Shown: positions 21,256 through 32,981, numbered from the stretch's first letter. The stretch: DNA of 64,000 nucleotides from Turnera subulata (GCA_028386065.3 JAKUCV010004423.1:63787-127786), one strand, 5' to 3'. Notes: generated by a model not told the origin, from the letters alone. Numbers and translations are program-made.

Positions 21256-21964
21256 TGGAATCAAATAACAGAAAAACCGAATAAAGGAGGAGTAGTCGAT
21301 TTCTACAGAAAGATTGGTGTCGACTTCTGCAGCTCCTTGATCTCGAATTTGTGGTTCTGAAACTGATGATTTTGTGCCTTTGTTGGGGCTTTCTGTCTTA
21401 TTCAACTTGGCCACAGTGAAGGTTGACGAGGATTTAGTTCGTGCTGCAGGAGCCATGTTCTGGGGTTATGATCACTGTGTGTTTTGTTTTGGCTCCTCTA
21501 TGGCGGAACTTTGCCCATTGGTGGATGAGTTTTGTGTACTCCTTGAAATCCAAGTGAAGGATGATGTTGCCATGATTTCTCCTACTGCAGTGACTAAGTC
21601 TAAGGTGAGTGCTTTCTTGTCCATCACCGATGAGCAGATGGAACGTTTGCTAGGCAAGGATGCGAATATGAATTTGTCGCCACTAGTTGACCAATACTTT
21701 TTTGATGCCATGCTGCGCGGGTATCTAGAATGTGACGCATCTTGGAAAGATAAACATGATCATGCCTTAGCTCTTGTGATGGTGCGTGAATTCCTGCTGA
21801 TAGGTGACTTTGGTAGCTGTTCTCTAAACACATGCGCACTGGTTGCCGAGCTGTTTAATGGTCACAGCATAGTGCGCACCGTTTTAGGGGAAACTCTTGC
21901 TTGTTTAGACGATTTGACGGCTTATCCTGATAAACCCCTAACGGGTTCCCCACTACTCCTCCAG

Positions 21965-22041
21965 GTATCATCTGTGGCTCTCATGCATCTTCGAAATTCA
22001 TCTTCTCCCCTTTTTTTACTTATGAATCTTTCTCTTCGTAG
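21965..22041 (+). other. predicted intron in the DUF7745-like gene
   Basis: Exon 1 ends CCAG and the intron begins GTATCA (21965). It ends TCTCTTCGTAG (22041) after a T-rich stretch. The upstream exon is exactly 197 codons from 21374, and the downstream ATGTGGCTG continues the same kind of domain. Length and composition are normal for plants. Confidence 0.75.
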
Positions 22042-22526
22042 ATGTGGCTGTGCGATCAAGTTAAGTTGATCCACCCTCCGAGATCAGGCTCGTATACTTC
22101 AGGGGATTACCAGAAACAGATCTCTTCCTTCACCCCTTCTTCTGTTAAAGATTGGGTGGCTTTGATGAAGCATTTGGAGGAACATCAAGTCATGTGGCAC
22201 TATTCTTGGTTTGGGATGTTAGTGGTGATCATCCACACAGTGGGTCAAAAGGTCGTAGTGCTCCCAAGGATTTTTCGGACTACCGTCTATTATCCATCCA
22301 GGGTAGTTAGGCAGTTTGGGCATGATCAGATGATTCCTCCTCTTCCTCGTCAGCCTCTTGACAGGTTAATGGATAGGCGCACTATAGAGCTCTTGCAAGG
22401 ATATGGAGCCTTCCTACGAAGATGAAGGTTTGCAACATTGTCGATCCTTATTCCTCCATGAATTATCAAAGGTGGTTAAAGGGGAGTGTAGGTGAGATCG
22501 AGGGAATCCTCTCCGGTTACAGAGAT

Positions 22527-25489
22527 TGTAACGCCTTGATTTTTTGGCAATTAATTTCTATGAATTTTTCGGAATTTTTGGATCAAGGAAATTAAATTTA
22601 TTTTCCTTAAAAACGTTAATTTTATTTTAACGATTAATCCTTAGTCAGATTTCTTGAGAACGATTGGAGTTCCGGGATAAAACAAAGGGTCTATAATAGT
22701 TTTTATTAAAACTACGTAGTTTTGGATTTTGAAAAAAAATAACAAAAAAAAATAAGCCTAACCCTAAAGCCTAAGCGAGTTGACTAGGGAGAGTTGACCG
22801 CGCCTTAGACTAAAACGACGTCGTTTTGGTCAAGGCCGGCCAACCCTAACCCTTTTCTCTTTTCTTTCTCTCTCTCTTTCTTTCCTTTACTCTCTTTTCT
22901 CTCCCGCTGCCTCACTTCACTCCCACGATCTCACCGATTTCTTCTCACCCAAACCGTTCCCCAAAATCCCTCTTACTCTCTTTTTCCTTTCTTTTTTTTT
23001 CTTTTTCCTCTGTTTGCCTCCCCGATTCATTCCTCCCATCTCTCTCTTTCTTCTTGCCTCAACCTCCTTCTCACCACCGCAGTCTTCCTTCCTCCTTTCG
23101 AATCGCCGGCGCCATCCAATCACCGAGACGTCGTCGACGTAGTACAAAACGTCTAGGAAGTTGTGGAGGCTTGGCACGGGACCAGAGCCAGTGTGTGGGT
23201 GCGAGGCTCGGCTTGGGCGTGGGTTCGAGGAGCCTTCATCATTGAATGTTCTACCGCCATGCCGGTAAGCAACGGCTGCCACCACTTTTCCTTCCTCTAT
23301 CCTCCTTTCCTTGTGGTTGTTATTGACTGGATTTAACCTTTGGGTTCTCGGATCGGTGCTTGAGGATGACAAATTGGCATGTGTGGTCTTCTGGTGGTGG
23401 CTGTTGATGGCAGAGGTCGGTTTTGGCAGTGGTAGTTGGTGACCGAGGCAGTGGATGCGAAGCATAAGGATGTTGGGTTTGGAGTTCCGGTGGGAGATTT
23501 GATGCCCAAGTGCAAACAATGTTGATTTGGTTTTTCCGGTGACTTTGAGTGTTTTGAACTTTTCTTTAGTTGTGTTGTGGACATAGATTCAAAAGGTTAG
23601 ATGCTGGAATGTTGTTTTGGTGTTCTGCTGTGGCAAAAACACGTTATAGATTTTTGGTGACTTTTCTGGCGATGCTCTGCCCAGAATCCGGCGAGCTCGG
23701 GAATTTTCCGGCGAGGGCTCGGGTTCTGTCCGGCAGGACATATTGTTTATTCCCGACGTTGAACGGTAATTCTTGGACGATGTGTATAATTTAGTTTCCG
23801 AGCAGGTCATGTCATCTATGACATTAATCGATGTATCAAAATGTAATGGACTTAGTGGAAAACCGAGTATGGCGAGTTGAGTGACGCGTGGCCGGAATTT
23901 CACCGACGCCGGCAGAACCTTTTGGCCGTAATGTCTGGGCTCGGGAGTTGTTTTAATATGATTATAAGAGCTGGCCGGGCTCAGGCCCAATTTATGGCAT
24001 TAAGACTATATGGGCTTTAGGCCCAGTAACTATTATGGGAATGGGCTTTAGGCCCAGTGCATAATTAAAACCAACAGGATATGGACCTTAGGCCCAAAGG
24101 AAGATAAAACTTAATGAATTAATTTAAGTGGACTTTTAGTCTCGGGCTAAGATTATAAAATGGGACGGGCTTAGACCCATGATTTGTTTCAATCGGACTT
24201 AAGGAGTAAAGATGGTATGTTATTAAGTCACGGCATTGACATGCATTCATCATGTTTTTTTGTGGACCTTATGTGTGGTCAAATTTTTATTCCAATATAG
24301 GATATGTTGAGGCGGAACGAGGCTTCACCTTCGGAGACGGTTAACATGGCCAGGTGAGGACATATAAACCTTTGTATGCTTTACTGCCTACAACACTCGG
24401 AAATAATAACGATAACTGATGTGGAATCCTTGTCTGGCACTGTATGCATGTATGCTTATTGTGCCTGTTGTGCTACTGCCTAGTTTGCACTGTGATTACA
24501 ATTAATAATTGTTGTGATTTGAATTGTGTGCCTGTGTGATATGATATGTCGGTTGAGCATGATTTGCTTTGTTGTGATTAATTAATATGAGATATGATTC
24601 TGTGGTGCGTGTAGTGATTTGTGGGCTAGAGGCCCGGACTTGAGAACAAAATGTTAAATCCACACAACCCTGGATAAATAGAATGTATGCCACACATAAC
24701 TCGTTAAGTATAACTGAGAATAATGTACAATTAAAATATTCTACTGTGGGGTTGTTGACCGGTTGGTTCGAGCAAGAAGTGATACCCCTCGGGATTGCAC
24801 GCGGGATAGCATGGTGTATGGCGTTTAGCGTATGGGTCTGTGATGACCGGTTCTACCTCCCTCTTTCTATCTCCCCCTTTCTACCTCCCTCTTTCTCTCT
24901 GTCTATCTCTCTCTCTCTCACTGATTGTATTGGGCCTTGTCCTGATTATATTAGGCTTATGCCTAGTTGTATCATGAGACGGGGCCGACTCGACGCACAC
25001 GGTAGAGGGCCTAATAAAATATTCAACCATAAAAACGATAATAAAATGATTAAAGTCAAGTGTTGGTTGGAAGTCTGATGATGACTTTATGTTGTGCATT
25101 GTGACTTGTATGTGCACTGTGGTTGCTATTGCCTGATGCTGCTGTATTTGTGGATGATTTGTATTTGTATACTATGGTTTATTTGTTTGCGGTGAGACAG
25201 TGGTTGGTCTCACCCCCTCACAGACTTTATGCAGGTTAACTGATCGATGATCAGGAGTGCTTATCAGCGGGTGGTGGTGCTTTCCTCCTCGGGTCGGATC
25301 CATAGAGTTCATTGCATACATACTTTCTTATATATTTATCTTCCGCTGTGTACTTGTTTATTGTATAGTTTGTTGTAAGGTTGTACAACGATTATGTTGT
25401 TTATATCGTATCCCGGGGTAGAAGGACAATTTGGTGCTTTCACATGTTATAGTTAATTTAATTGATTATTTTGGGACACGGGCATTTCA
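22527..25489 (+). mobile_element. solo LTR-alpha copy 3, inserted in the DUF7745-like gene
   Basis: Starts TGTAACGCCTTGATTTTT and ends GGGACACGGGCATTTCA; 2963 bp, the only copy visible in full without a gap. Flanks GAGAT (22522-22526) and GAGAC (25490-25494) are a target duplication with one C/T change. The gene frame resumes after it. It has stem TAGTTTT/AAAACTA at 22697-22714, a near-perfect 24-nt inverted repeat at 22808-22831, CT-rich sequence (22855-23110), a GGTAAGC donor-like site at 23264-23270, repeated GGGCTTTAGGCCCA blocks (23985-24060), and the (CT)n tract at about 24891-24920. No coding domain, PBS or polypurine tract. Confidence 0.88.
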
Positions 25490-25560
25490 GAGACAGACTC
25501 CTGGGATCAAATGTTCGCCAGGAGCCTGAGCCCCCCAGTGATTATGAGAAGGATGCTTAA

Positions 25561-25798
25561 GCGTACTTAGATATTTTTCTTAGATAAATATTCATGACAT
25601 GTATAATGCGTGCAAAATAAACAAGTGAATGAACTCCCATTTCCTTTCTTGTCAACCTCTGGCCTTTTTATTAATAAAGTAATCGGACCCGAGTTGGGCT
25701 TCCTATGTATCCTTGAATAGTTTTTTTTTCTTTTGGTTCCTTCTTTACTTCGAGCTCAAGAAATCCGGTCTACGTAGTTCTTTTTACATCGATTTAAA
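25561..25798 (-). other. Tat-1 3' untranslated region
   Basis: Read on the minus strand after the integrase stop it contains AACTACGTAGACCGGATTTC and GATACATAGGAAGCCC. These resemble the CTACGT...GACCTGATTTC and ATACGTAGGCAGCC blocks that follow pol in plant Tat elements. No ORF. It converges with the 3' end of the DUF7745-like gene at 25560. Confidence 0.6.
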
Positions 25799-27076
25799 TT
25801 ACACATAATACTTCTTCAACTGATCCAAGTTGATTGGCTCTCGAAACTCGCTTCCATCCAAATCTCTGACTCTTGTTGCCCCTTTTGGTATAATCTCCTT
25901 GATGATATAGGGCCCAATCCATTTGGCCTTGAATTTCCCCCTGGGGTCGTGTACTGGTTGTCTCACTTCCTTTAGCACCAAATCCCCTTCCTTCAGCAGT
26001 CCTTCCTTGACTCTCTTGTTGAAAGCCCTAGCTATTCTTCTTTGGTATCTTTGCACATGATATAAGGCTAACAGTCTCTTTTTATCCAGCAACGTCAATT
26101 GATCAAGCCTTTCTTGTACCCATTTCGTTTTAGGATGCTTGCTTTCTCGGGCCACCCTCAATGACTGCACTTCAAGCTCTACAGGTAACACGGCTTCCAT
26201 GCCATACACTAAGGAGTATGGAGTTGCACCCGTGGAGGATCTAATGGAGGTCCGGTACCCCATTAGAGCTAATGGCAATTTTTCTGCCTATTCTCTATGT
26301 GTAGATATCATATTTCCAAGGATGGCCTTCATATTCTTGCTGGTGCCTTCCACCACTCCATTGGCTTGGGGTCGATAGGGTGAAGACTTATGATGCTTAA
26401 TTCCAAACTTACGACATAGCCTCTCGACATCAGCTTTGAAATGTGCATCATTATCCGATATTAACTCATGAGGGACGCCATAACGATAAATAATGTTGTT
26501 GCGGATGAATTCGGCCACCTTTTTAGATATGAGCACGACGTGTGGCTTGGCCAGGTGGTAAAGTAATCAATGGCCACCAATATGTACTCGTGTCTATTTG
26601 TAGCCTTTGGGGTTATTTTTCGAATAATGTCAGTGCCCCATAGCCGAGAATGGCCAGGGTGTGGACATGGGGGTTAACGGCAGTGGGGGCCATTGCTGGA
26701 ACCTCCCGTGGACTTGGCATGTATGACAACACTTCACAAACTTTGGACAATTAGCCTCCATTGATGACCAAAAATATCCCAAACGCAGTATTTTTTGAGC
26801 CAGCATGTCTCCCCCCTTGTGTGGGCCCTCATCTCCTTCGTGTACTTTTTTCATAATCCGCTCTGCTTTCTTTGTATCTACGAATAATAAGTGGACCCCC
26901 TTAACGTGTCTTTTGTAAAGTTTCCCGGCGCATATGACATACCCACCAGCTAATCTTCTTAGAGTCTTCTTTTCCTCGGCCGTCGTCCCCTCAAGGAATG
27001 TCTCTTCTATAAGGTATTTCATTATGTCTTCACACCAATGGTCCGAGTCATCGTCATGTTCAATCTGGACATACAA
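25799..27076 (-). pseudogene. Tat-1 integrase
   Basis: The zinc-finger region (HEGDEGPHKGGDMLAQKI, CPKFVKCCHTCQVHG) is at about 26850-26700. The core contains an IDYFTTW block in another frame (an extra base near 26640 shifts it), SDNDAHFKAD (second Asp) and NGVVEGTSKN (Glu). The C-terminal part has GATPYSLVYGMEAVLPVE, LKEGDLVLK and GPYIIKEI, and ends DQLKKYYV with a stop at 25799-25801. Gaps in the open frame at 26537-26630 and 26279-26287 are frameshift or stop sites, so the protein is inactive. Confidence 0.88.
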
Positions 27077-27088
27077 CGGTTGATTTGC

Positions 27089-28608
27089 CTACGTAGTAGT
27101 GAGGGCCATAATGGAAGTTTTGTTGGGTTTTAACTCATTCAGGTAGCTTTGAAACCAAGATTCACTCGCCTCCTCTTTCTGGAAAAAGGATGGCTTTCCT
27201 CTCCTCCGGACTGTCAATGGCAAGAAGATGGCATTGTTTGGCATTCCCATCATTGAAGAGAGTATGGCTAATGCATTAGCGAATTGATTATCTTTCCTTG
27301 GTACATACTGGAAGTCAATTACTTCGAACTTAGAGGCCAGGGTCTGCAAGTAGTCGTGGTAAGGTGCCAATTTTTTTTTATGTTTGATCTTCCATTCCCA
27401 CTTTACTTGGAAAATTACCAGAGCCGAATCCCCATATACTCTCATTTGCTTGATCCCCATGTTGAGTGCTATCTCCAAGCCAATGGTGCATGCTTCATAT
27501 TCAGCTACGTTATTGGTCACCTTAAATTCCAATTTGCAGGAAATTGGATAGGCCACTCTATCAGGAGATATGAGAATTATTCCTGTTCCAAAACCACTTG
27601 CATTGGCCGCCCCAACAAAAGGCATCTCCCAGGTTGGTGTATCTAAGTTCATTATTTCTTCGTCCAGGAACTGTGGTTCGAATCTCTCATCATTCCCCAC
27701 CGGCTGAGAAGCTAGGAAATCAGTTATGGCGCCTCCTTTGTTGGCCTTTTGAGAAATAAACCGGACGTTGAACTGTGACAAGATGGCCACCCATCTGCTT
27801 GTATGGCTACTTGGCACTGGTTTCTCCATTAAGTACTTGATAGGGTCCATCCGGGAAATGAGCAAGACTTCAAAGGAAATGAAATAATGCCGGATCTTTT
27901 GACAGGCCCATGTTAAAGCCACATACGTCTTCTCCACCATGTTGTAATTCAACTCATACCCATTGAACTTCTTGCTTAAGTAGTAGATGGCAGCCTCAGT
28001 GTGAGAGTTTGGTAGATATTGGGCTAGCATTGCGCCCATAGCTTCTTTTGTGACAGTCAGATATAACAACAAGGATTTTCCCGGCCTGGGAGGTTGGAGT
28101 ACTGGGGGGTTAGACAAATACTTCTTGATTTGCTCGAATGCGTCCAGGCACCTGTCATCCCATTCGATCGGAACTCCCTTCTTAAGTAAACGGTGGATGG
28201 GTGCACAAATTCTAGAGAGCTGAGCAATAAAAAAGCTGACATATTCTATTCGCCCAAGGAAGCTTCGGACTTCTTTCTCACTCTTCGGGGTTGGCAGTTC
28301 TTGAATGGCTTTCATCTTGGAAGGGTCCACTTCTATACCTGGTTCGCTTACCATGAAACCCAACAGCTTTCCTGCTTGAACACCAAATACACACTTCTGA
28401 GGGTTGATTCTCATGTCAAATTCTGGACATCTCTCAAAGAACTTCCTTAGATTGACCACATGGGATTCCCGAGTCTCTGACTTCACGATCATGTCATCGA
28501 CATAAACCTCGACTTCTTTGTGCATCATGTCGTGTAGGAGTGTAGTGGCCATCCTTTGATATGTCCCTGTGAGAACCAAGAACTTTCTCACCTCGTGAAA
28601 ATTGATGA
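27089..28608 (-). pseudogene. Tat-1 RT C-terminal part, RNase H and archaeal-type RNase H
   Basis: From the LTR junction it reads TYQRMATTLLHDMMHKEVEV and YVDDMIVKSE (RT active site), then FLGRIEYVSFFIAQ. The first RNase H is degenerate around LLYLTVTKEAMGAMLAQ. The second, archaeal-type RNase H spans about 27640-27250: PFVGAANASGFG, NNVAEYEACTIGLE, VYGDSALVIFQV and YVPRKDNQFANALA. The first catalytic residue, normally D in FDGA, is Val here. Two RNase H domains in tandem are diagnostic of Tat. A stop ends the frame at 27089-27091, just before the integrase segment. Confidence 0.9.
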
Positions 28609-30411
28609 AGTCGCCACCCAAGTTTTATTACCGCGGAAAAACTCAGGAAAAACCAAAGAATAACTCCTTATACCCACAAAGCAACCAGATTAGTGAACCA
28701 AAGACGCCAGACTCGGGGGTTCGTCATGAATAGGAAGGTATGAGGCACCCCATCCATGCTTGGGCAAAATAATATGCAATTTAAGCGAATACTTGTATTT
28801 TAGTGTTTGCGTGCGTGTGTGTACACCAAATTTCCAACAGCATATAATCATCTAAACAGCATGCAAAGCAGAGAATTTAAAGAACAAAAGAGAAGAGAAA
28901 AGGTTAAAACATAATTTGGCTTGCGTCTCCACCACTAGAGACATCCTACGTACCCCGACGACCGGGTTCAAAGCTCACGTAGTTCTTAGGTTCAGAGCAA
29001 ACACTCAAGGGAACATGTCAGCATCATTATATCATCGAATAATCAGCAAGCAAATCGATTTAGAATTGAAAAGAGAGAAGAAGACTTACCTTGATTTTCG
29101 GACAGAGAATATGTGTCGAATTGCGGCCGATTTTAAGCATGCGAGATGATCGATTCAGCCTCAGAGGTCAACAGAAAAGTTCTAGATCTTCATCTTATCT
29201 TTGCAGAGAGTTCACGTTTGCAGCAATTCGAGGTCTAGAACTCCAGATATGATTTAATTACCGAGACTGCTCACAGCAAGGGGTCTCTATGCGAGTTCTT
29301 GACGTTCTTGACACCGGGATTGCGATTGATTGCTCTAAAGCCCTTGAATTCGACTTGTTCTCAGTAGGAACTAATAAGAAAACACAACTAGAGAAAAACC
29401 ACGTGAGATCTAAGAGAGAAAAGCAATAGGAATTGAAGAACAAATCAAATCTAAAGAGTTTCTCCAAGCTAATGCGCTTTAGGGTGTGGGACGAGAGAAA
29501 ATTCGATAAAATGAGTGCTTTACCACTACTCAACGTTGCCTCCCCCTTCTCTATATACCCTAGGGACCTATATATAGTGTACAATTCGTCCATAGGTCGG
29601 TTTAAGACTCCTAGATCAGATTGGAAACAAAATCCTTGACTTGCTCACCAAGTCAGTGCTTTACCTGTTTTGTAACCCATAACTTGCACGCCAATTTCCA
29701 CCTTATAGACGACGAAATCAAACTCTGATGCCTTCTGAAAAGTTCTAGATAATGCTTCTAGCTTTCTGACCATATAAATAAATCCTAAATTGGAATTCTT
29801 TAGCTCGAGATATCGCAAAAATAGTGGGCCTAGGTCGGTGCTAGATTTCTGCACGGCTGGGCCAAATTTAATCAATTACTGCTCTTAATCTACTGGGCTA
29901 AAAATTATCAAATTTATATCCATGAAAGCCAAATGAGTCTAGTTTTGTCTCCAACTAGTTTCATGTCGATTGGACCCCTGATAATCCCAGAATCGTTAAT
30001 TAAGTGGGTTCTGCTCGCTGCAGAGAAAGTTGCCAAAATAGGACCACTTAACCAACATGGCGTGGCGGTCATCACGACATGACCGCCGTGTCATGGCAGT
30101 CTTCCAAGGATGTCCGCCTGGGCCTGGCGGTCGTTGCGAGATGTCCGCCGGGTCCGGGTTACTGTTCACATTATTCCTATTTTGTCCGGGTTTTCTATGA
30201 ATTCCAATTTTTGTACGCAAAGTCAGGATTCTATTCGTTTTCCTTAATTCCATAGCTTACACTCTAACATTCTCTATTATTCCTCTTGTTTCCACAAAAT
30301 TAGGTTTCTAAGGCAAATTAAAATTCAACAGTTAATAAGATTACCCTTGGCCTCTAAAATACAATAAAAACCGATAGAATAAAAGTAGGTGGCTAAATTT
30401 GGGTGTTCACA
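28609..30411 (-). mobile_element. Tat LTR inserted in Tat-1 RT, 3' end truncated
   Basis: In minus orientation it starts TGTGAACACCCAAATTTAGC at 30411, like the Tat-1 LTR at 34396. It runs through the same blocks (GGGTGCCTCATACCTTCC near 28745; AAACTTGGGTGGCGACT at 28609), but stops where other copies continue for another ~120 bp to CGGGTATTCACA. GACT occurs at both junctions, so the missing end was probably lost by recombination between GACT in the LTR and in the target. The RT text before (RIEWG) and after (TYQRM) belongs to one domain. It contains a CCTATATATAG TATA-like block near 29557 (minus strand) and several GGCGGTC/GACCGCC copies around 30060-30150. Confidence 0.82.
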
Positions 30412-31009
30412 GTCCCCCATTCTATTCGAAAGGATGTTTTATGCTTATCTTCTGGTGCTATTTTTACTTGATTGTACCCTAAGAATCCATCCATTAAGGA
30501 TAACAATGCATGTCCGGCCATTGCATCCACCAGAAGAACGATGTGTGGCAATGAAAACTCATCCTTGGGGCAGGCCTTGTTCAAATCTCGATAGTCTACA
30601 CACATCCTCACCTTCCCATCCTTCTTCGGGACTGGCACTATGTTGGCCAACCATTCGGGATATACTCAATTACTTCAAGAAATCCGGCTCGAATTTGTTT
30701 CTCAACTTCTTCTTTCACCTTCTATGCCCATTGGGGTTAGAGACGGTGGGCCTTCTGCTTCACAAGTTTAGCATTCGGAAAGAGGGGGATTCTATGATGG
30801 ACGAAGGCCGGATCAATACCTAGCATATCTTTATAGGACCATACAAATACATCCACATACTCCTTGACCAAAGCATCCAGGTCATCTTGGACTGAACTTT
30901 TAAGAGCTGTACCAATCCTTGTGATCTTTGGATCAACATCAGTGCCGAGATTGACTTCAATTGAATCTAGGAGTTCATTCATCTCATTACATTCACACAT
31001 ATTATGCAT
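30412..31009 (-). pseudogene. Tat-1 RT N-terminal part
   Basis: Two overlapping frames together give the expected order: VNLGTDVDPKITRIG, YVDVFVWSYKDMLGIDP and HHRIPLFPNAKLVKQKAHRL, then in a second frame IVPVPKKDGKVRMCVDYRDL, NKACPKDEFSLPHI and SLMDGFLGYNQVKIAPEDKH. The change of frame and a TAG lie between about 30737 and 30650. The domain is interrupted right after RIEWG by the truncated LTR. The spelling (PKKDGKVRMCVDYRDLN) is typical of the Tat lineage rather than Athila. Confidence 0.88.
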
Positions 31010-31455
31010 GCAAGAAATATCATCACAGAAAACATCGCAGTAAAAGAGTGCCTCATTTCATTACTTTGGGATATAAGGACATCATCATTCTGTATGGTTT
31101 TAGAACAAGATAGGCAAAGGTCAAAAGAATCACTATCCGATTCCTTGGCTACATTTTCGAGCTCATAATCTATTTCAGACTCACTATCAGACTCAGAGGT
31201 TGTAGAGGAACCCATGTCAGCTTCTCCCTCACTTGTCTCGAAGATAGTACTTGATCTGTGCCAATCCCAATTATTGCCCCTCAGTGTAGTGTTGTGGGTG
31301 ACCGTCCTTGCAAGTCTTCCATCTTCCTTTCTTTGGCCAATACTGAGCATGAAGCAATCTCCCTCGTCTATCCATCCTGTAAAGTTAATTCCCCCGGTGA
31401 CATTCTGTTTAGGTAATATGACCTCTTTTGGTTCCACCAAAGCCTGAATCTTGTA
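31010..31455 (-). pseudogene. Tat-1 gag-RT junction, acidic linker; protease missing
   Basis: In frame with gag after a stop (31456-31458), it reads ALVEPKEVILPKQNVTGG, then a Ser/Asp/Glu-rich segment (TSESDSESEIDYELENV) and a hydrophobic tail. No D-S/T-G or related protease motif and no LLGRPWI-type block is present between gag and RT, although Tat elements carry one. I infer an internal deletion here. The hydrophobic end (SVMIFLACIICVNVM) is probably a chance product of the junction. Confidence 0.6.
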
Positions 31456-32505
31456 TCAGAGTCGGAGGCATTCGTCGGTGGCGTGCCCAGTCATCTGGTG
31501 GAATTCATAGTACTTGCTTGGGTCTCCTCTAACCATCGAGCTACGCTTAGGCTCTAGGGGTTGCAGCAATCCTCCTTCCACATACTTTTTGAACATTTCT
31601 TCTAAAGGTATAGGCAAAAGGGCAAAGACTCTAGGTTCAGGTCCAACTTGGACAGTCACATGATTCACCCCAGTTGATCTCTTTCCCAAAGCCGAACTTG
31701 GGTTTCTTCTAAATGATGAAGTATCTGTCGGCACCTTGATCTTTCCCAGATTGATGGCATCTTCTAGCTGCATCCCTGCCCCAATAAGTTCTTTGAAATT
31801 GGCATAATAATTGCCAATCATATGGTTGTAGTAAGCCGGTTGAAGATTCCTAATGACCATCTGTATCTGATCTTCCTCAGTAGGTTGGTTCGCCATTTGG
31901 GAAGTCTTGTTGCGCCACCCAGAAATAAAAGCAGAAAATGTTTCCTTGGCTTCTTGCTTAATCGTTTCCAAATCCCTCTTAGTTACATCTACTTCTGTGT
32001 TGTAATCCTCCCGTTGGCTTACTCTATTCTTATCCAAGATCATGAACCATCTCAAAGCTACCCTCAACAAGGTTCTTTGGAATAATTGAACCAACAATTT
32101 CGGTCCTATCCCCATGGGCTGCAGCATTCTCACATAAATCTTCAAGTGGGTCCTAGGGCATCCCTCTCCATTAAACTTTTCAATGTTAGGCATCTTGAAT
32201 TTTTCTGGCAGCCGGGCTTCAGGGAACAAAGACAAGTGATCCAGGTTCCAATCATCCTCCATCCTTTTCATGGTCTTCAACAATCCCTCTATCCTCCTAA
32301 GCCTTCCCTCATCTTCTTTGGGCCCTTGAATCACCGAACCACCGCCTGGTGCCGTTCCACCACCATTTTGTGTCGAAGCTTGTCCCCCATTACTCCCAGG
32401 GAACGCAGTTCCATGCTTGAGCATCACCATCGCATCCCTCACAGTTGGATCTTGTAGCAGGGATTCCATGATCGCATCTGTCTTGGCAGTGTTATCTTCA
32501 CTCAT
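31456..32505 (-). pseudogene. Tat-1 gag
   Basis: Start ATG 32505 (MSEDNTAKTDAIMESLLQD). A Gly/Gln-rich N-terminal segment follows, then a short coiled region (EDEGRLRRIEGLLKTMKRME). The gag core contains FKMPNIEKFNGEGCPRTHLK, VALRWFMILD and ETFSAFISGWRNKTSQM. The C-terminal knuckle region KYYEFHQMTGHATDECLRL is degenerate: relatives have KYCEYH, so the first Cys is lost. 349 codons, ending in TAA/TAG-type stop at 31456-31458, after which the frame stays open. Gag would assemble the particle and bind element RNA. Confidence 0.85.
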
Positions 32506-32981
32506 CTTGCACTAATATTGAGGGAAGATAGGTGTGAAAACTCTGGGTACCCAAGGGGATCACTCTCTTTTTCTAGGGTAAAGGTCATGAAGGAGGCACT
32601 CTATTTACAATTACTTGAATCTACAATAACATACACCCAAATGCACGTACCATTTATTGATTGACAATGCATGAGATGCTCAAGGTATGCAGGTGGTTGG
32701 GGGCCAAAAGGTTGTCGCTAGGGAATAGGCTAGCCTACTCACCTGTGATAAAGGATATCGCATGAGGTCCAAGGCCAATTAATCCCAATCATTGCTAAGC
32801 ACCGAGATACGGGTTCACTCAAACCACTGTCGCTTATGGAAAGCATGTAGCGGATTTGGATTCCCTCGCCCTCTTACGGTAAAGGCTTCACATCAATTGT
32901 CATGAATGCAAAGCACTTATGATGACAAACAAAAGGCACACGAGATTCAACAATTACACAAAGTCTCTTGAACCCACTACT
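32506..32981 (-). other. Tat-1 leader (PBS to gag)
   Basis: Non-coding. It shares blocks with the leaders of Tat-A and Tat-B read on the other strand: GCATACCTTGAGCATCTCATG-like text near 32670, CTATTCCCTAGCGACAACC near 32720, GGATTAATTGGCCTTGG near 32780 and GCGACAGTGGTTTGAGTGAA near 32820. Three copies of this leader in one window make its family membership secure. Confidence 0.7.

Larger units (their letters stand above)
21341..25560 (+). pseudogene. DUF7745-like plant gene, spliced, broken by a solo LTR
   Basis: The frame opens at 21341; no convincing ATG is visible and the 5' end may be missing. Residues matching the plant DUF7745 pattern include LSVLFNLATVKVDEDLV, FCFGSSMAELCPLVDEF and SPLVDQYFFDAML. 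A 77-nt intron (21965-22041, GT...AG, phase 0) joins to MWLCDQVKLIHPPRSG, DWVALMKHLEEHQVMW and YPSRVVRQFGHDQMIP. A one-base shift near 22420 leads into VCNIVDPYSSMNYQRWLKGS. The frame then hits the LTR-alpha at 22527 and resumes at 25490, ending with TAA at 25558-25560. Function is unknown for this family. The gene ends head-on against the 3' end of Tat-1 pol, the usual position of antisense extra ORFs in Tat elements, so it may belong to Tat-1 rather than the host. Confidence 0.65.

Noticed and set aside
20301..21341. Tat-1 3' LTR expected left of the DUF7745-like gene
   Set aside because: No TGTGAACACCC / GGGTATTCACA ends and no Tat LTR blocks occur there; the LTR present has Athila-type ends.
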